Both the position numbers and the translations under genes were made by a program. Below, piece after piece: positions 17,758 to 29,614 of a stretch of DNA of 64,000 nt (within the stretch, counting starts at the first letter, position 1; every line of letters starts with the position of its first letter). Source of the DNA: Yersinia aleksiciae (GTDB lineage Bacteria; Pseudomonadota; Gammaproteobacteria; Enterobacterales; Enterobacteriaceae); the NCBI RefSeq assembly GCF_001047675.1, contig NZ_CP011975.1, positions 2,086,073 through 2,150,072 on the forward strand, in the 5' to 3' direction. The notes under the pieces are model-generated. The model did not search any database and was not told the DNA's origin. It saw only the letters and a program-made list of their open reading frames with translations.

Positions 17758-19476
17758 ATGAAAAAAAGCGCGTTATTTTTGAGCATGGCGGCGCTGGCAA
17801 CGCTGTATATACCCACCGGACAAGCAGCGGATACCGATCGCCTGACAGTGGTAAAGCAGTATGTCGACAATGTGTTGAGCAAAGCATCGGACACTTATCA
17901 TGGTGATAAGCCTAGCCCGCTGCTGGCTGATGGTGTTGACCCCCGTACTGGGCAGCAACTGGAGTGGATATTCCCCGATGGCCGTCGGGCCGTATTATCA
18001 AACTTCTCTGCACAACAAAATCTGATGCGAGTCATGAGTGGTCTGAGCCAGCTCAGTGGGGATAATCGCTATCAAAAGCGAGCTGAAGATATTGTCCGCT
18101 ACCATTTCCAGAATTATCAGGACCCAAGCGGCTTACTCTACTGGGGCGGTCACCGTTTTGTTGATCTGAAAACACTGCAACCCGAAGGGCCAAGCGAAAA
18201 AGAGATGGTGCATGAGCTGAAAAATGCCTATCCCTACTATGACCTGATGTTTAGTGTCGATAGCGATGCCACCACCCGCTTTATTCGCGGCTTCTGGAAC
18301 GCTCATGTCTATGACTGGCGCATCCTTGAAACCAGCCGCCACGGTGAATATGGCAAGAAGATGGGAGAGTTGTGGGAGAGCAAATTTGAGCAACAGCCGC
18401 CTTTCTTTGCCACCAAAGGGCTGAGTTTCCTCAATGCGGGTAATGACCTGATCTATTCGGCTTCGCTGCTCTACAAACATCAGCAGGATCAAGGCGCATT
18501 GGTGTGGGCTAAGCGTCTGGCAGATCAATATGTGCTGCCGCGTGATGCTAAAACCGGTTTGGGCGTCTATCAGTTTACCCAGGCGCTGAAACGCGAAGAG
18601 CCAACGGATGATGCCGATACGCACTCCAAGTTTGGCGATCGCGCACAACGCCAGTTTGGTCCTGAGTTTGGCCCAACCGCGCTGGAGGGCAATATGATGC
18701 TCAAAGGGCGCACCAGTACGCTTTACTCTGAAAATGCGCTGATGCAGTTGCAACTGGGTAAGGATTTGGGGGCGCAAGGGCAGGATTTGCAGAAATGGAC
18801 TGTGGATGGCCTGAAAGCGTTCGCCAAATACGCCTATAACGATCAGGACAATACTTTCCGTCCGATGATTGCCAATGGACAGGATTTATCAAATTACACG
18901 CTGCCACGTGATGGCTATTACGGTAAAAAAGGCACGGTGATTAAGCCGTACAAAGCAGGCAACGAATTCCTGATCTCTTATGCCCGCGCCTACGCCATTG
19001 ATAATGATCCGCTGCTGTGGAAAGTGGCACGCGGCATCGCCAACGATCAGGGGTTGGGTGATATCGGCACCGCACCGGGTAAAGCGATGAGGGTCAAACT
19101 GGATACCACCAACAGTGATCCCTATGCTCTGTTCGCGTTGCTGGACCTCTACAACGCCAGTCAGGTTGCTGAGTATCGGCTATTGGCAGAGAAAATCGGT
19201 GATAATATCATCAAAACCCGCTATATCGACGGCTTCTTTATGGCCTCACCGGACCGCCAATATGCCGATATCGATGCTATCGAGCCTTACGCGTTACTGG
19301 CGCTGGAAGCTTCACTGCGCAATAAGCCACAAGCCGTTGCACCTTTCCTGAATGGCGCTGGCTTTACCGAGGGAGCTTACCGAATGGACGATGGTTCAGC
19401 GCGGATTTCAACCCGCGATAATGAGCTGTTCTTGCTCAATGTTGGTGAGAAGCTGCAACCGAACGGTCGTAAATAG
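17758..19476 (+). CDS. pelY: Periplasmic pectate lyase, polysaccharide lyase family 2
   Basis: A 572-aa protein with a signal peptide (cleavage expected after IPTGQA) and the Trp/Tyr-rich alpha-barrel composition of PL2 pectate lyases such as PelY/YePL2A of Yersinia. Segments such as FWNAHVYDWRILETSRHG, WESKFEQQPPFF and YSENALMQL are typical. PL2 enzymes cleave polygalacturonate by beta-elimination, in the periplasm for signal-bearing members, after uptake through KdgM. It sits directly after the kdgM gene in an apparent two-gene unit and is followed by a hairpin terminator. The gene symbol is a family-level choice. Confidence 0.88.
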   Translation: MKKSALFLSMAALATLYIPTGQAADTDRLTVVKQYVDNVLSKASDTYHGDKPSPLLADGVDPRTGQQLEWIFPDGRRAVLSNFSAQQNLMRVMSGLSQLSGDNRYQKRAEDIVRYHFQNYQDPSGLLYWGGHRFVDLKTLQPEGPSEKEMVHELKNAYPYYDLMFSVDSDATTRFIRGFWNAHVYDWRILETSRHGEYGKKMGELWESKFEQQPPFFATKGLSFLNAGNDLIYSASLLYKHQQDQGALVWAKRLADQYVLPRDAKTGLGVYQFTQALKREEPTDDADTHSKFGDRAQRQFGPEFGPTALEGNMMLKGRTSTLYSENALMQLQLGKDLGAQGQDLQKWTVDGLKAFAKYAYNDQDNTFRPMIANGQDLSNYTLPRDGYYGKKGTVIKPYKAGNEFLISYARAYAIDNDPLLWKVARGIANDQGLGDIGTAPGKAMRVKLDTTNSDPYALFALLDLYNASQVAEYRLLAEKIGDNIIKTRYIDGFFMASPDRQYADIDAIEPYALLALEASLRNKPQAVAPFLNGAGFTEGAYRMDDGSARISTRDNELFLLNVGEKLQPNGRK

Positions 19477-19510
19477 TTCCAACGGCGGCCCGTGCTGGGG
19501 TTGCTGTTGG

Positions 19511-19559
19511 AAAAAGTGCCGAGCAATGGCTTCCCAGGGTCTATCTGCTCGGCGCTTTT
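19511..19559 (+). terminator. Intrinsic terminator after the pectate lyase gene
   Basis: GTGCCGAGCA (19516-19525) pairs over 10 bp, including one G-U, with TGCTCGGCGC (19546-19555) around a 20-nt loop. Five A residues precede it and TTTT follows. It lies between the convergent pectate lyase and slmA genes and could serve both strands. Confidence 0.6.
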
Positions 19560-19640
19560 CCCCTCGGGGGCGAGTCTTGGCCCCCATCTTGAACGACCTC
19601 TGCTGCAACCAAGCGACTGCAACGGCGTTATCGCCCTAAT

Positions 19641-20237
19641 CTACTGCAACTGAGCCACAATCAGCGGCCAGCGGGCATCAAACTCTTGTGTTGGCCGATA
19701 GCGGAATTCAGAACGAACAAAGCGCGACAACATCCCTTCACAAAATGCCAGCAGCTGCGTTGCCAACAGAGCCTCATCATGGATAAAGCCTTGCCCATCG
19801 CGCAGTTTCTTCTCGCGCAGCACTTGACGCAACTGGACTTCAATGCGCTCAAACAGCTGGTTAATGCGGCCTTGCAAGCGATCTTGTTCAAACATCAGCG
19901 CATGCCCAGTCATAATCCGGGTTAGCCCTGGATTACGCTCCGCAAACCCTAATACCAGCAGCAGGATCAAACGGAGGCGATTGAACGTCTCTTTCTCATC
20001 TTGCAGAATCAAATTTATGCGGGACATCAAACTATCTTCAATAAACTCGATCAGGCTATCAAACATCCTCGTTTTGCTGGGGAAGTGCCGATAAAGCGCA
20101 GCTTCAGACACTCCCACATTGGCGGCGAGTTTTGCAGTAGTGATGCGTTGGCTGCCATCGCTGGATTCCAGCATTTGCGCCAAAGCCTGCAAAATTTCCT
20201 CGCGCCTGTTCCTTTTCGTACTCTCTTTTTCTGCCAT
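19641..20237 (-). CDS. slmA: SlmA, nucleoid occlusion factor (TetR family)
   Basis: DNA-binding inhibitor of FtsZ assembly over the nucleoid. It has an N-terminal TetR helix-turn-helix ([21 protein letters not shown], roughly residues 32-53) and an all-helical C-terminal domain. The start at 20237 ([16 protein letters not shown]) matches E. coli SlmA and gives 198 aa; a longer frame upstream is not conserved. It lies downstream of dut as in E. coli. In E. coli the other side carries pyrE/rph; here pectin and cellulose genes occupy that flank. Confidence 0.96.
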   Translation of the reverse strand: MAEKESTKRNRREEILQALAQMLESSDGSQRITTAKLAANVGVSEAALYRHFPSKTRMFDSLIEFIEDSLMSRINLILQDEKETFNRLRLILLLVLGFAERNPGLTRIMTGHALMFEQDRLQGRINQLFERIEVQLRQVLREKKLRDGQGFIHDEALLATQLLAFCEGMLSRFVRSEFRYRPTQEFDARWPLIVAQLQ

Positions 20238-20358
20238 GTCCGAGTAGACCCTTGCTAAAAATGACTTAATAACAAAAACCCAAATACCGGCCGCACTGGG
20301 GACCAAGCCCCGGCGGCTTATGTGATAGCTTTTTTACGGTATCGAGGTCTAGGGTAGG

Positions 20359-20817
20359 TTATTGGCGCCCAGAATGACCAAAACCACCGGTACCACGTTC
20401 ACTCAGGTCAAAATCTTCAACCAGATTGAATTCTGCTTGTACAACAGGAACAAACACCATCTGTGCGATGCGCTCACCGGGTTCGATAGTGAAAGGCTGC
20501 TGACCACGGTTCCAGACTGACACCATCAACTGCCCTTGATAGTCAGAGTCAATCAGCCCAACCAGATTGCCTAATACTACGCCGTGTTTATGCCCTAACC
20601 CTGAGCGAGGCAAAATTACCGCTGCCAGTGCGTTATCGCCAATGTGTATGGCTAAACCGGTCGGTAACAAGGTGGTTTGACCCGGCAGTAAATCAACTGC
20701 CTCGTCCAGACAGGCGCGTAAATCTAGCCCAGCAGAACCTTCTGTCGCATAAGTTGGCAGCGGAAATTCATTGCCAACACGTGGGTCCAGAATTTTAATG
20801 TCGATTTTTTTCATCAT
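20359..20817 (-). CDS. dut: Dut, dUTP diphosphatase
   Basis: Trimeric enzyme that hydrolyses dUTP to dUMP, keeping uracil out of DNA and feeding dTMP synthesis. All signature motifs are visible: [35 protein letters not shown] and the C-terminal [10 protein letters not shown] lid. The start was placed at the first ATG of [10 protein letters not shown] (20817), giving 152 aa. It overlaps the 3' end of coaBC by 23 nt, the usual enterobacterial arrangement. Confidence 0.97.
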   Translation of the reverse strand: MMKKIDIKILDPRVGNEFPLPTYATEGSAGLDLRACLDEAVDLLPGQTTLLPTGLAIHIGDNALAAVILPRSGLGHKHGVVLGNLVGLIDSDYQGQLMVSVWNRGQQPFTIEPGERIAQMVFVPVVQAEFNLVEDFDLSERGTGGFGHSGRQ

Positions 20818-22012
20818 AACGGCTGACAATCTCGTCTATTAAACGCTGACTGAGGAGGTGCTTATCGCTGAGCGGTAAACGTTTCTCTCCAGCTAGCCAA
20901 AAAAGGTGCAGGGCATTGGTATCACTGTTAAAACCATGCTCTGCGAGCGATACATCATTAGCGCAAATAAGATCCAGATTCTTTCGCGCCAGTTTTTGTC
21001 GCGCGTATTCTTCCACATTCTGGGTTTCGGCAGCAAATCCAACAACAAATGGTCGATTTTTAGCCATCGAAGCCACTCCAGCCACAATATCTGGGTTTTT
21101 CACTAACTTAAGGGTAATTTCATCGCCCTGTTTTTTTATTTTCTCGTCAGAAACTTGCTCGGCGCGGTAATCCGCTACCGCAGCACAAGAAATAAAAATA
21201 TTCTGCTGGGCGGCTAAATTCTGAACGGCTTGCTGCATCTCAAGCGCACTGACAACATCAATACGATCAACACCTGCGGGCGTAGGGAGATTCACTGGCC
21301 CGGCGACTAACGTGACCTTTGCCCCTCTTGCGGCGGCTGCCTGAGCAATGGCGAACCCCATTTTGCCCGAACTTTGGTTACTGATAAAGCGCACAGGATC
21401 AAGTGCTTCACGTGTTGGCCCGGCGGTAATCATGACACTCAAATGTTGCAGGTCTTGTTTTGCAGAAAAATGATCATGGGCCAGTGCGACGATTTCTAGC
21501 GGGTCCAACATTCTGCCTGGCCCGACATCACCGCAAGCCTGGCTGCCGCTGTCTGGCCCCCATAACAGCACGCCGCGGTGTGCGAGCGTTTGTAAGTTCG
21601 CTTGGGTCGCGGCGGCACGATACATCTGTTGATTCATCGCTGGAACAGCTGCGACAGGTGCCGCTGTTGCCAGGCAAAGAGTGGTCAGCAGGTCATTAGC
21701 CATGCCTACCGCGACTCTGGCCAGCAGATCGGCGGTGGCGGGAGCCATAATCACTAAATCAGCCCATTTACCCAGCTCAATATGGCCCATAGCGGCTTCT
21801 GCCGTAGGATCGAGCAAATCATCAGAGACGGGATAACCCGAGACTGCCTGCAATGTGAGTGGCGTAATAAACGCTTTGGCGGCGGTGGTCATGACCACAC
21901 GAACCTCCGCGCCTCTATCACGCAAGCGACGTACCAGCTCAGGTGATTTATAGGCGGCGATACCCCCACTAATCCCGAGCACAATATGTTTGCCGGAAAG
22001 TCCCGTCATCAT
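20795..22012 (-). CDS. coaBC: CoaBC, bifunctional phosphopantothenoylcysteine synthetase/decarboxylase
   Basis: Carries out two steps of coenzyme A synthesis: CTP-dependent joining of cysteine to 4'-phosphopantothenate, then flavin-dependent decarboxylation. The N-terminal CoaC half has [10 protein letters not shown], the PAMNQQMY motif and the active-site Cys in [12 protein letters not shown]. The C-terminal CoaB half has [16 protein letters not shown] and KIKKQGDE. Start at 22012 (or the adjacent ATG at 22009), chosen by alignment with E. coli Dfp; about 405 aa. It is the first gene of a coaBC-dut-slmA group, divergent from radC. Confidence 0.96.
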   Translation of the reverse strand: MMTGLSGKHIVLGISGGIAAYKSPELVRRLRDRGAEVRVVMTTAAKAFITPLTLQAVSGYPVSDDLLDPTAEAAMGHIELGKWADLVIMAPATADLLARVAVGMANDLLTTLCLATAAPVAAVPAMNQQMYRAAATQANLQTLAHRGVLLWGPDSGSQACGDVGPGRMLDPLEIVALAHDHFSAKQDLQHLSVMITAGPTREALDPVRFISNQSSGKMGFAIAQAAAARGAKVTLVAGPVNLPTPAGVDRIDVVSALEMQQAVQNLAAQQNIFISCAAVADYRAEQVSDEKIKKQGDEITLKLVKNPDIVAGVASMAKNRPFVVGFAAETQNVEEYARQKLARKNLDLICANDVSLAEHGFNSDTNALHLFWLAGEKRLPLSDKHLLSQRLIDEIVSRYDEKNRH

Positions 22013-22205
22013 GATTGTCCGAATGAAAGCTGTAAGAGACGATATTTTAGCATAACAGCTGAGCAGATTAGCTATCAGGGCATCTCCTGATGCCATCAAT
22101 AATCAAATTTGCGAGACGTTACGCATGCTGTGAATCATCAGGTCGCGGGGCATAAAACCTTCTGTCATGCTGTCCGCGCTGTTCAGGGATTACAGGAGCC
22201 AAGGA

Positions 22206-22874
22206 ATGGATGAGTGGTACGGGCAGAGCGCCCCAAGAGAAAAATTACTAAAATACGGTGCCGCTGTGCTGTCAGATGCCGAATTGCTCGCACTTTTTCT
22301 GCGTACTGGCATTCCGGGGATGCACGTCATGAAGATGGCGGAATGTTTGATTGAGACCTTCGGCTCGCTGCACGGGCTGATGTCGGCGAATTATCAGACG
22401 TTATGCGCCCAAAAGGGGATTGGTGTCTCGAAATACAGCCAGATTCAGGCGATTGCAGAACTGGCCAGTCGCTGCTTTTCATCCCATCTGATGCAAGAAA
22501 GTGTCTTGCTCAATCCCGTGGTTACCCAACAATTTCTGCAAAATATTCTTTCTCACCGTGAGCGTGAGATATTTTTAGTCATGTTTTTGGATAATCAGCA
22601 TCGTGTTATTCGCCATGAGGAGATGTTTACTGGTACCATCAACAGCGTTGAGGTTCATCCGAGAGAAATTGTGCGTGAAGCGCTGAAGGCGAATGCCGCC
22701 GCGCTGATTCTGGCGCATAATCACCCTTCGGGTAAGGCTGAACCGAGCCAAGCCGACCGTTTGATGACAACACAGGTGATAAAAGCCTGTTCATTATTAG
22801 ATATTCGGGTGCTCGATCATTTGGTAGTCGGTCGGGGTGAATGTGTCTCATTTGCCGAACGCGGATGGCTTTAG
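22206..22874 (+). CDS. radC: RadC family JAB/JAMM-domain protein
   Basis: A 222-aa protein with an N-terminal HhH-like helical part (about residues 1-100, [13 protein letters not shown]) and a C-terminal MPN/JAMM domain with [14 protein letters not shown], the metal-binding motif. Once considered a DNA repair protein from E. coli radC102, that allele was later assigned to recG; the biochemical role is unsettled. The start at 22206 is supported by AGGAG at 22194-22198; a longer frame from 22167 is not conserved. It lies between coaBC and rpmB as in E. coli. Confidence 0.95.
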   Translation: MDEWYGQSAPREKLLKYGAAVLSDAELLALFLRTGIPGMHVMKMAECLIETFGSLHGLMSANYQTLCAQKGIGVSKYSQIQAIAELASRCFSSHLMQESVLLNPVVTQQFLQNILSHREREIFLVMFLDNQHRVIRHEEMFTGTINSVEVHPREIVREALKANAAALILAHNHPSGKAEPSQADRLMTTQVIKACSLLDIRVLDHLVVGRGECVSFAERGWL

Positions 22875-22918
22875 TGAAATAATAATTGATCCTTTTAGGA
22901 TCTTTAGCTGTTCGGGAC

Positions 22919-22947
22919 TTGAGCACTTACGCTTCAGAGCGTATACT
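22919..22947 (+). promoter_or_regulatory. Sigma-70 promoter for rpmBG
   Basis: TTGAGC (22919-22924) and TATACT (22942-22947) are separated by exactly 17 nt, a strong sigma-70 pair, about 190 nt before the rpmB ATG. The long leader in between is expected for a ribosomal protein operon; no specific autoregulatory structure was recognised. Confidence 0.65.
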
Positions 22948-23116
22948 ACGCCACCTTTGAGAATCTTGGGTTTGGCGTGAAGAGCCTATCTCAGCAGGTT
23001 TATAACCTGGTGACAGGGGTTTCTGACCTGATGACAGTGAGTCTTCTCAGTGAATTTGCTGAGATGGGCTCTAAAGCCTGACGAGGCGGCCAAATCCTAT
23101 ACGAAGCTCGAGCTGA

Positions 23117-23374
<258 letters not shown>

Positions 23375-23382
23375 GGAACTGA

Positions 23383-23553
<171 letters not shown>

Positions 23554-23567
23554 TTTTAGTGGATTAA

Positions 23568-23595
23568 GAAAAACCCGGCTCCGGCCGGGTTTTTT
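23568..23595 (+). terminator. Intrinsic terminator of rpmBG
   Basis: ACCCGGC (23573-23579) and GCCGGGT (23584-23590) form a stem with a tccg loop, preceded by AAAAA and followed by TTTTTT. It ends the ribosomal-protein operon 40 nt before mutM. Confidence 0.9.
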
Positions 23596-23635
23596 ATTAT
23601 ATAAAGTACAGTGAGATACCTTGAAGGGAGGGGAG

Positions 23636-24445
23636 ATGCCTGAATTACCAGAAGTTGAAACCAGCCGACGCGGGATCGAACCCTATCTTGTCGGCCAGAC
23701 GATTTTGTATGCGGTAGTCAGAAATGCCCGCTTGCGCTGGCCGGTGTCCGATGAAATTTTGGCGCTCAGTGACCAGCCGGTACTGAGTGTTCAGCGTCGG
23801 GCAAAGTATTTACTGCTAGAGCTACCCACGGGCTGGATCATCGTGCATTTGGGGATGTCGGGCAGTTTGCGCGTTCTGTCTGAAGAGACTGCAGCGGAAA
23901 AACATGATCATGTCGATCTGGTGATCAGTAACGGCAAAATATTACGTTATACCGACCCACGCCGCTTTGGTGCCTGGTTATGGGCGAAGGACCTTGAGAC
24001 CAGTAGCGTGTTGGCACATCTAGGCCCAGAGCCGCTGAGTGACGAATTTACCCCGCAATACTTGTTTGATAAATCACGGAACAAACGCACATTGATTAAG
24101 CCGTGGTTGATGGATAACAAAGTCGTGGTTGGGGTTGGCAATATCTACGCCAGCGAATCTTTGTTTGCTGCCGGTATTTTGCCTGATCGCGCCGCCGGTT
24201 CATTGACCCAAGCTGAAATCGCACTGCTGGTCGCCACGATAAAAGCGGTGTTACTGCACTCTATCGAGCAGGGTGGTACCACACTACGCGACTTTTTACA
24301 GTCGGACGGTAAACCGGGTTACTTTGCGCAAGAATTGCAGGTGTATGGACGGGCGGGTGAACCTTGTCGCCGCTGCGGGCAACTGATTGAAATCGCGAAG
24401 CATGGGCAGCGCAGCACGTTTTTTTGCCGCCACTGCCAACATTAA
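23636..24445 (+). CDS. mutM: MutM/Fpg, formamidopyrimidine-DNA glycosylase
   Basis: Bifunctional glycosylase/AP lyase removing 8-oxoguanine and formamidopyrimidines. The start at 23636 gives [13 protein letters not shown], so that after Met removal Pro acts as catalytic nucleophile and Glu3 is the acid; the SD GGGAGGGG sits just before. RRAKYLLL holds the conserved Lys, and the C-terminus has the Cys4 zinc finger (CRRCGQ...CRHC). It has 269 aa, full length, and is convergent with coaD. Confidence 0.98.
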   Translation: MPELPEVETSRRGIEPYLVGQTILYAVVRNARLRWPVSDEILALSDQPVLSVQRRAKYLLLELPTGWIIVHLGMSGSLRVLSEETAAEKHDHVDLVISNGKILRYTDPRRFGAWLWAKDLETSSVLAHLGPEPLSDEFTPQYLFDKSRNKRTLIKPWLMDNKVVVGVGNIYASESLFAAGILPDRAAGSLTQAEIALLVATIKAVLLHSIEQGGTTLRDFLQSDGKPGYFAQELQVYGRAGEPCRRCGQLIEIAKHGQRSTFFCRHCQH

Positions 24446-24462
24446 TTTGAATGAGCCGCAGG

Positions 24463-25720
<1,258 letters not shown>

Positions 25721-25721
<1 letters not shown>

Positions 25722-26998
25722 TAGTGGCTCCGTTGCGGCAGGTAAGGCTCCAGCAAGTGTAATAGCCGTTGTAGCGCGCCCTGATTTTCATGCAATACAT
25801 CAACTGCGTGGCGGCCATAATAGAGGCGACAATCTTCATCAGTCAGCAACATCGTGATCTCTTTCACCAGCGACAAGGTGTCGGTGACGGTAATCAGCCC
25901 CTCGGCCTGTTCCAGCTTGGCACAGATGTCTTTAAAGTTAAACGTATGTGGCCCCATCAGCACGGGTATCGCATGGGCCGCTGCTTCCAGCGGATTATGA
26001 CCACCACGTTCAACCAGACTGCCGCCTACAAAGGCCAGATCGGCAATGCCGTACAGCAGCATCAACTCGCCCATGGTATCGCCAATCACGACTTGTGTAC
26101 TGGCGGAAGGGATTTCGCCTTTGCTGCGTAAGGTGTAACTCAACCCCGCTTTTTGTGTCAGTTCGACCGCTTTCGGGAAACGCTCAGGGTGACGTGGTAC
26201 CAGAATCAGCAGTAATGTTGGGAAGTGTTGCAGTAATTGGCTATGGGCGTCCAGCAAAATGGCTTCTTCGCCATCATGGGTGCTCGTCGCTATCCACACC
26301 GGACGATGTGCTGCCCATTGGCGGCGTAATGTTACCGCTCTGGCGGCTAATTCAGGGGTGACAGAAATATCAAATTTTAGGCTACCCGTTACCGTCAGTT
26401 GTGAACGTCTAAGGCCTAACTCAATGAAACGATCGCCATCTTCTTGATTTTGTGCGGCGATCAGCGTGATACGTTGCAGCATATTACGGATAAAACTGCC
26501 GATCTTTTTGTAGCCAGCGGCAGAGCGGGCAGATAGGCGCGCATTGGCAATCACCAGTGGTATTTTGCGGCGATGCAGTGCATTTATCAGGTTTGGCCAC
26601 AGTTCTGTTTCCATGATAATGACCAGCTTTGGATTGACCTGATCCAAGAAGCGATTCACAGAGCCGGGGAGATCATAGGGCAGATAAACGTGGTGAACGT
26701 CTTTGCCAAAAGCGGACTGGACACGCTCGGAGCCCGTGGGTGTCATGGTAGTCACAGTGATGGGCAATGACGGGTAGCGGTGACGTAATGCCCTCACTAA
26801 CGGGATCGCAGCCAGTGTCTCACCGACTGAAACTGAATGCAGCATGATGCCGCCAGCAACAACTTTACCGGCACAAAAACCATAACGTTCTCCCCAGCGC
26901 TTGCGATAAGCGGGGGCTTTACGGCTACGTAACAGCAATCGTAACCAAATCAGAGGTTGAATAAGGTAGAGTAGTACCTGATATAAACGCAGCAACAT
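25721..26998 (-). CDS. waaA: WaaA (KdtA), Kdo transferase
   Basis: Inner-membrane-associated GT30 enzyme that adds Kdo residues from CMP-Kdo to lipid IVA, essential for LPS. The start at 26998 ([18 protein letters not shown]) aligns with E. coli KdtA and gives 425 aa; an upstream extension in the frame is not conserved. Visible family segments are [31 protein letters not shown] and [14 protein letters not shown]. It heads the waaA-waaE-coaD unit; the upstream 560 bp is non-coding. Confidence 0.97.
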
Positions 26999-27557
26999 TC
27001 TATCAATTTCATTTATATGGATTGCTAAGAATAATACCATATTTGTGTAAGAAAGGCTCTTTTCGACTGGGCCACGCGGATAGCCAGAATAGAGCCAGGC
27101 TATTCATAAAAAAGAATATAATTTTTTAACAATTTCAGTAAATGAAGGCCGTAAACTTGATTTAATAGACTCAATAATGAGAATGGGTTTCATTAGTGTC
27201 TGTGGGCAATTAACGATGTGGCGGTAGATGCTGTCCGCTCATGCACTGGAGGTGTTTCTGCCTGATATTAGGTATTAACCCAGTGGGTTATCGGTGGGTA
27301 ATTAGCGTTACGTTTTATCGGTAATGTATTTCGTTATTAACCACGTAGGCAGAGAAATTTATGCGGAATTATTCGCAATATGTGAGTGATTTGATTTTCT
27401 CAATTACTTAAATAATTTATTAGTAATATTTAACAATCACAAAGCCGACAACAACCGACCCTGATATTTACCAGAGCCGTTTGTTATTACAGGATAAATA
27501 CTGATTGGCGAAAATTTAAGCGCAAGTACATCACGGAAAATAAGGAGTTATCGCTTA
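26999..27557. other. Non-coding LPS-locus spacer between waaA and waaC
   Basis: About 560 bp, AT-rich, with no gene I can support. It must hold the waaA promoter (minus strand) and the end of the hldD-waaF-waaC transcript. It also contains a plus-strand JUMPStart/ops-like element near 27191-27231. In E. coli this interval is occupied by waaL and the whole waaQ core operon, so the spacer looks like what remains after loss or relocation of core genes. Confidence 0.6.
27191..27231 (+). promoter_or_regulatory. Orphan JUMPStart/ops-like element
   Basis: The 8-nt ops core GGCGGTAG is present exactly at 27220-27227, with a TTAA at the same distance upstream (27210-27213) as in JUMPStart sequences. 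RfaH is recruited at ops in long polysaccharide and core operons. The element points toward waaC, which is on the other strand, so no plus-strand gene follows. Position and orientation match the leader of the E. coli waaQ operon, divergent from waaA. The bases after the core (ATG) differ from the usual CGT. Confidence 0.5.
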
Positions 27558-28520
27558 TCAAAGCAATGTTTCCAATCGCGCCATAATGGTTTCAGCGGTA
27601 ATGGTATCCATGCTTTTTTGTTCAGAAATAACGGCGATTTGATTTTCACCGTAACCGCCAATCAAGCCAGGATCGGTGGGGCCGTACAGCGTAATGTTGG
27701 GACGACTCAGTGCTGCGGTGAGATGACTGAGGCCAGTGTCAACGGACACCACCGCTTTTGCGCCCGCCAAAACTTCGGCCACCTGCTGGAGGCTGAGTTT
27801 AGGCAATACCTCAACATGAGGTGCATGTTCCGCTAACCGCAAAGCGCGTTGATACTCATGATCTGCGCCCCAAGGTAGTTTGATTTTTAACCCTGTTGGG
27901 GCCACCAGTTCAATCAGTTGCAGCCAGTGACTTTCAGACCAGTGTTTGCTGTCGCGAGTTGTCGCATGCAGGAAAACCAGATACTGACCTGCATCGGCGG
28001 GTAATTGGCTTAAAAAGCGTGGTGCGATGGCGTAATCGCCATAACTTTCTGGCTTGGCATAGCCCAGACTTTTGGCAAACAACTGGCGTGTACGCTCGAC
28101 CGCATGTTGTTTGGGATCAATCTCATGACGGCAGTTGTAGAACCAACTGGCAAACGGCTCGCGCGCGCTTTTGCAATCCGCACCATGTTTGATGCCCTTG
28201 GCGATACGGGTAATGAGCGCAGCACTTTTAATCAGCCCCTGCGCATCGATCACCAGATCATAACTGCGCTGCTGCACCACACGTTTAAAATCACAGCGTT
28301 CCTGCCGGGTGTCAGTGCCAAACCAGTTTTTGCGCCAACGGCGGATAGCCACTGGAATCACTTTGTCCACCGCCGGATGCCAAGTAGGGATCTGGCTGAA
28401 GCCCTCTTCGACCACCCAGTCAAAGCGAATGCCCGGAATGGCATGCATGGCGTCTGTTAGCGCGGGCAACGCATGTAAAACGTCACCCATGGAAGAGGTT
28501 TTAACGATCAATACGTGCAT
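27558..28520 (-). CDS. waaC: WaaC, LPS heptosyltransferase I
   Basis: GT9 enzyme adding the first L-glycero-D-manno-heptose to Kdo2-lipid A. The start at 28520 (MHVLIVKTSSMGDVLHALPAL) is supported by AGGAGG just upstream and overlaps the waaF stop. It has 320 aa. Key segments are VVEEGF, IDAQGL, HATTRDSKHW, PWGADHE and VDTGLSHLTAAL. It is last in the hldD-waaF-waaC operon; no waaL follows, unlike E. coli. Confidence 0.97.
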   Translation of the reverse strand: MHVLIVKTSSMGDVLHALPALTDAMHAIPGIRFDWVVEEGFSQIPTWHPAVDKVIPVAIRRWRKNWFGTDTRQERCDFKRVVQQRSYDLVIDAQGLIKSAALITRIAKGIKHGADCKSAREPFASWFYNCRHEIDPKQHAVERTRQLFAKSLGYAKPESYGDYAIAPRFLSQLPADAGQYLVFLHATTRDSKHWSESHWLQLIELVAPTGLKIKLPWGADHEYQRALRLAEHAPHVEVLPKLSLQQVAEVLAGAKAVVSVDTGLSHLTAALSRPNITLYGPTDPGLIGGYGENQIAVISEQKSMDTITAETIMARLETLL

Positions 28521-29584
28521 TAATCCTCCTCTTTGGCTGAGCATTTTTGCGCGGCAAGCTGCTTCTCAAGTGCATCCATCACCAGCTCTGGCTGGATATC
28601 AATCAAGCTCTGATGATAGCCCTGCGCGCTATCGCCTTTGCGCACTTTTTGATAACCGGTAATCAGGCGAATAACAGTGGCTTTGTCAGACAGGGGCGGG
28701 GTGAAATCTGGGCTGCTTGGGCCGTACAGGGCGACCAATGGCTTATTTAATGCGGCGGCTACATGCATTAAACCGGAGTCATTACTGACCACCGCGCTAC
28801 AGGCGGCAATCAGCACCACGGCTTGTTCCAGCGATGTTTGACCCGCCAGATTGAGGCAATATTCGCGCGCATCTTCGCCCAGCGCCTGACGAATCTCCTC
28901 GCCAGCTTCATTGTCTTTCGCCGAACCCAATAAGAGGACTTGATAGCCCGTATCAATCAGTTTCTGCGCCAGTGCGGCGTAGTGATAGTGTGGCCAGCGT
29001 TTCGCTGGGCCAAACTCGGCTCCGGGGCAGAATCCAATAATAGGTCGGTTATCCGTCAGATTGAATGATGCGGTGATTTCGGCGATCTCTTCGTCGCGAA
29101 CCTGCAATTGCGGCCAGAGCAAAGGCTGCGGCAAATCAGCGGCCGACTGAATACGTTCTTTATCATAGGCCAGAGCAACATAGCGCTGGACCATCATAGG
29201 GAAGGCTTCTTTATCGAGAATGCGCATATCATTGAGCAAGAAGTAGCGCATCTCGCCACGCCAGCCAATACGTTGCTTAATGCCTGAAAAATAAGGGATC
29301 AGGGCAGATTTAAACGAATTTGGCAGAACATAGGCACGATCATAACCAGTTTCACGCAAGGCCAGACCCAAGCGGCGTCGCTCGTCAAAAGCAAAAGCCC
29401 CATGCCCTAATGGCATTGGGATTGCGTGGCGCACTTCCGGCATTCTGGCCAAAAGCGGACGGCACCACGCGGGTGCCATCACATCAATATCTGCTGCCGG
29501 ATATTCGGCCTTCAGGGTGCGGTAAAGACTTTGCGACATCATCATATCGCCAACCCAAGAAGGGCCGATGACCAGTATTTTCAT
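28520..29584 (-). CDS. waaF: WaaF, LPS heptosyltransferase II
   Basis: GT9 enzyme adding the second heptose of the inner core from ADP-heptose. The start at 29584 (MKILVIGPSWVGDMMMSQSL) matches E. coli and gives 354 aa. Conserved segments include APAWCRPLL, NSFKSALIP, CPGAEFGPAKRWP and SNDSGLMHVAAAL. It follows hldD by about 30 nt and overlaps waaC. Confidence 0.98.
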   Translation of the reverse strand: MKILVIGPSWVGDMMMSQSLYRTLKAEYPAADIDVMAPAWCRPLLARMPEVRHAIPMPLGHGAFAFDERRRLGLALRETGYDRAYVLPNSFKSALIPYFSGIKQRIGWRGEMRYFLLNDMRILDKEAFPMMVQRYVALAYDKERIQSAADLPQPLLWPQLQVRDEEIAEITASFNLTDNRPIIGFCPGAEFGPAKRWPHYHYAALAQKLIDTGYQVLLLGSAKDNEAGEEIRQALGEDAREYCLNLAGQTSLEQAVVLIAACSAVVSNDSGLMHVAAALNKPLVALYGPSSPDFTPPLSDKATVIRLITGYQKVRKGDSAQGYHQSLIDIQPELVMDALEKQLAAQKCSAKEED

Positions 29585-29614
29585 ACCGTTTATCAATTCC
29601 TTGCAGCAAGTGAT

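Noticed and set aside
18133..18777. 214-aa antisense ORF within the pectate lyase gene
   Set aside because: It lies wholly opposite a well-supported PL2 coding sequence, has no SD, and the composition is that of a reverse-frame shadow.
27240..27324. Short frame MHWRCF... just after the ops-like element
   Set aside because: Only 27 codons, with no good SD and no known family; considered as a leader peptide but not supportable.
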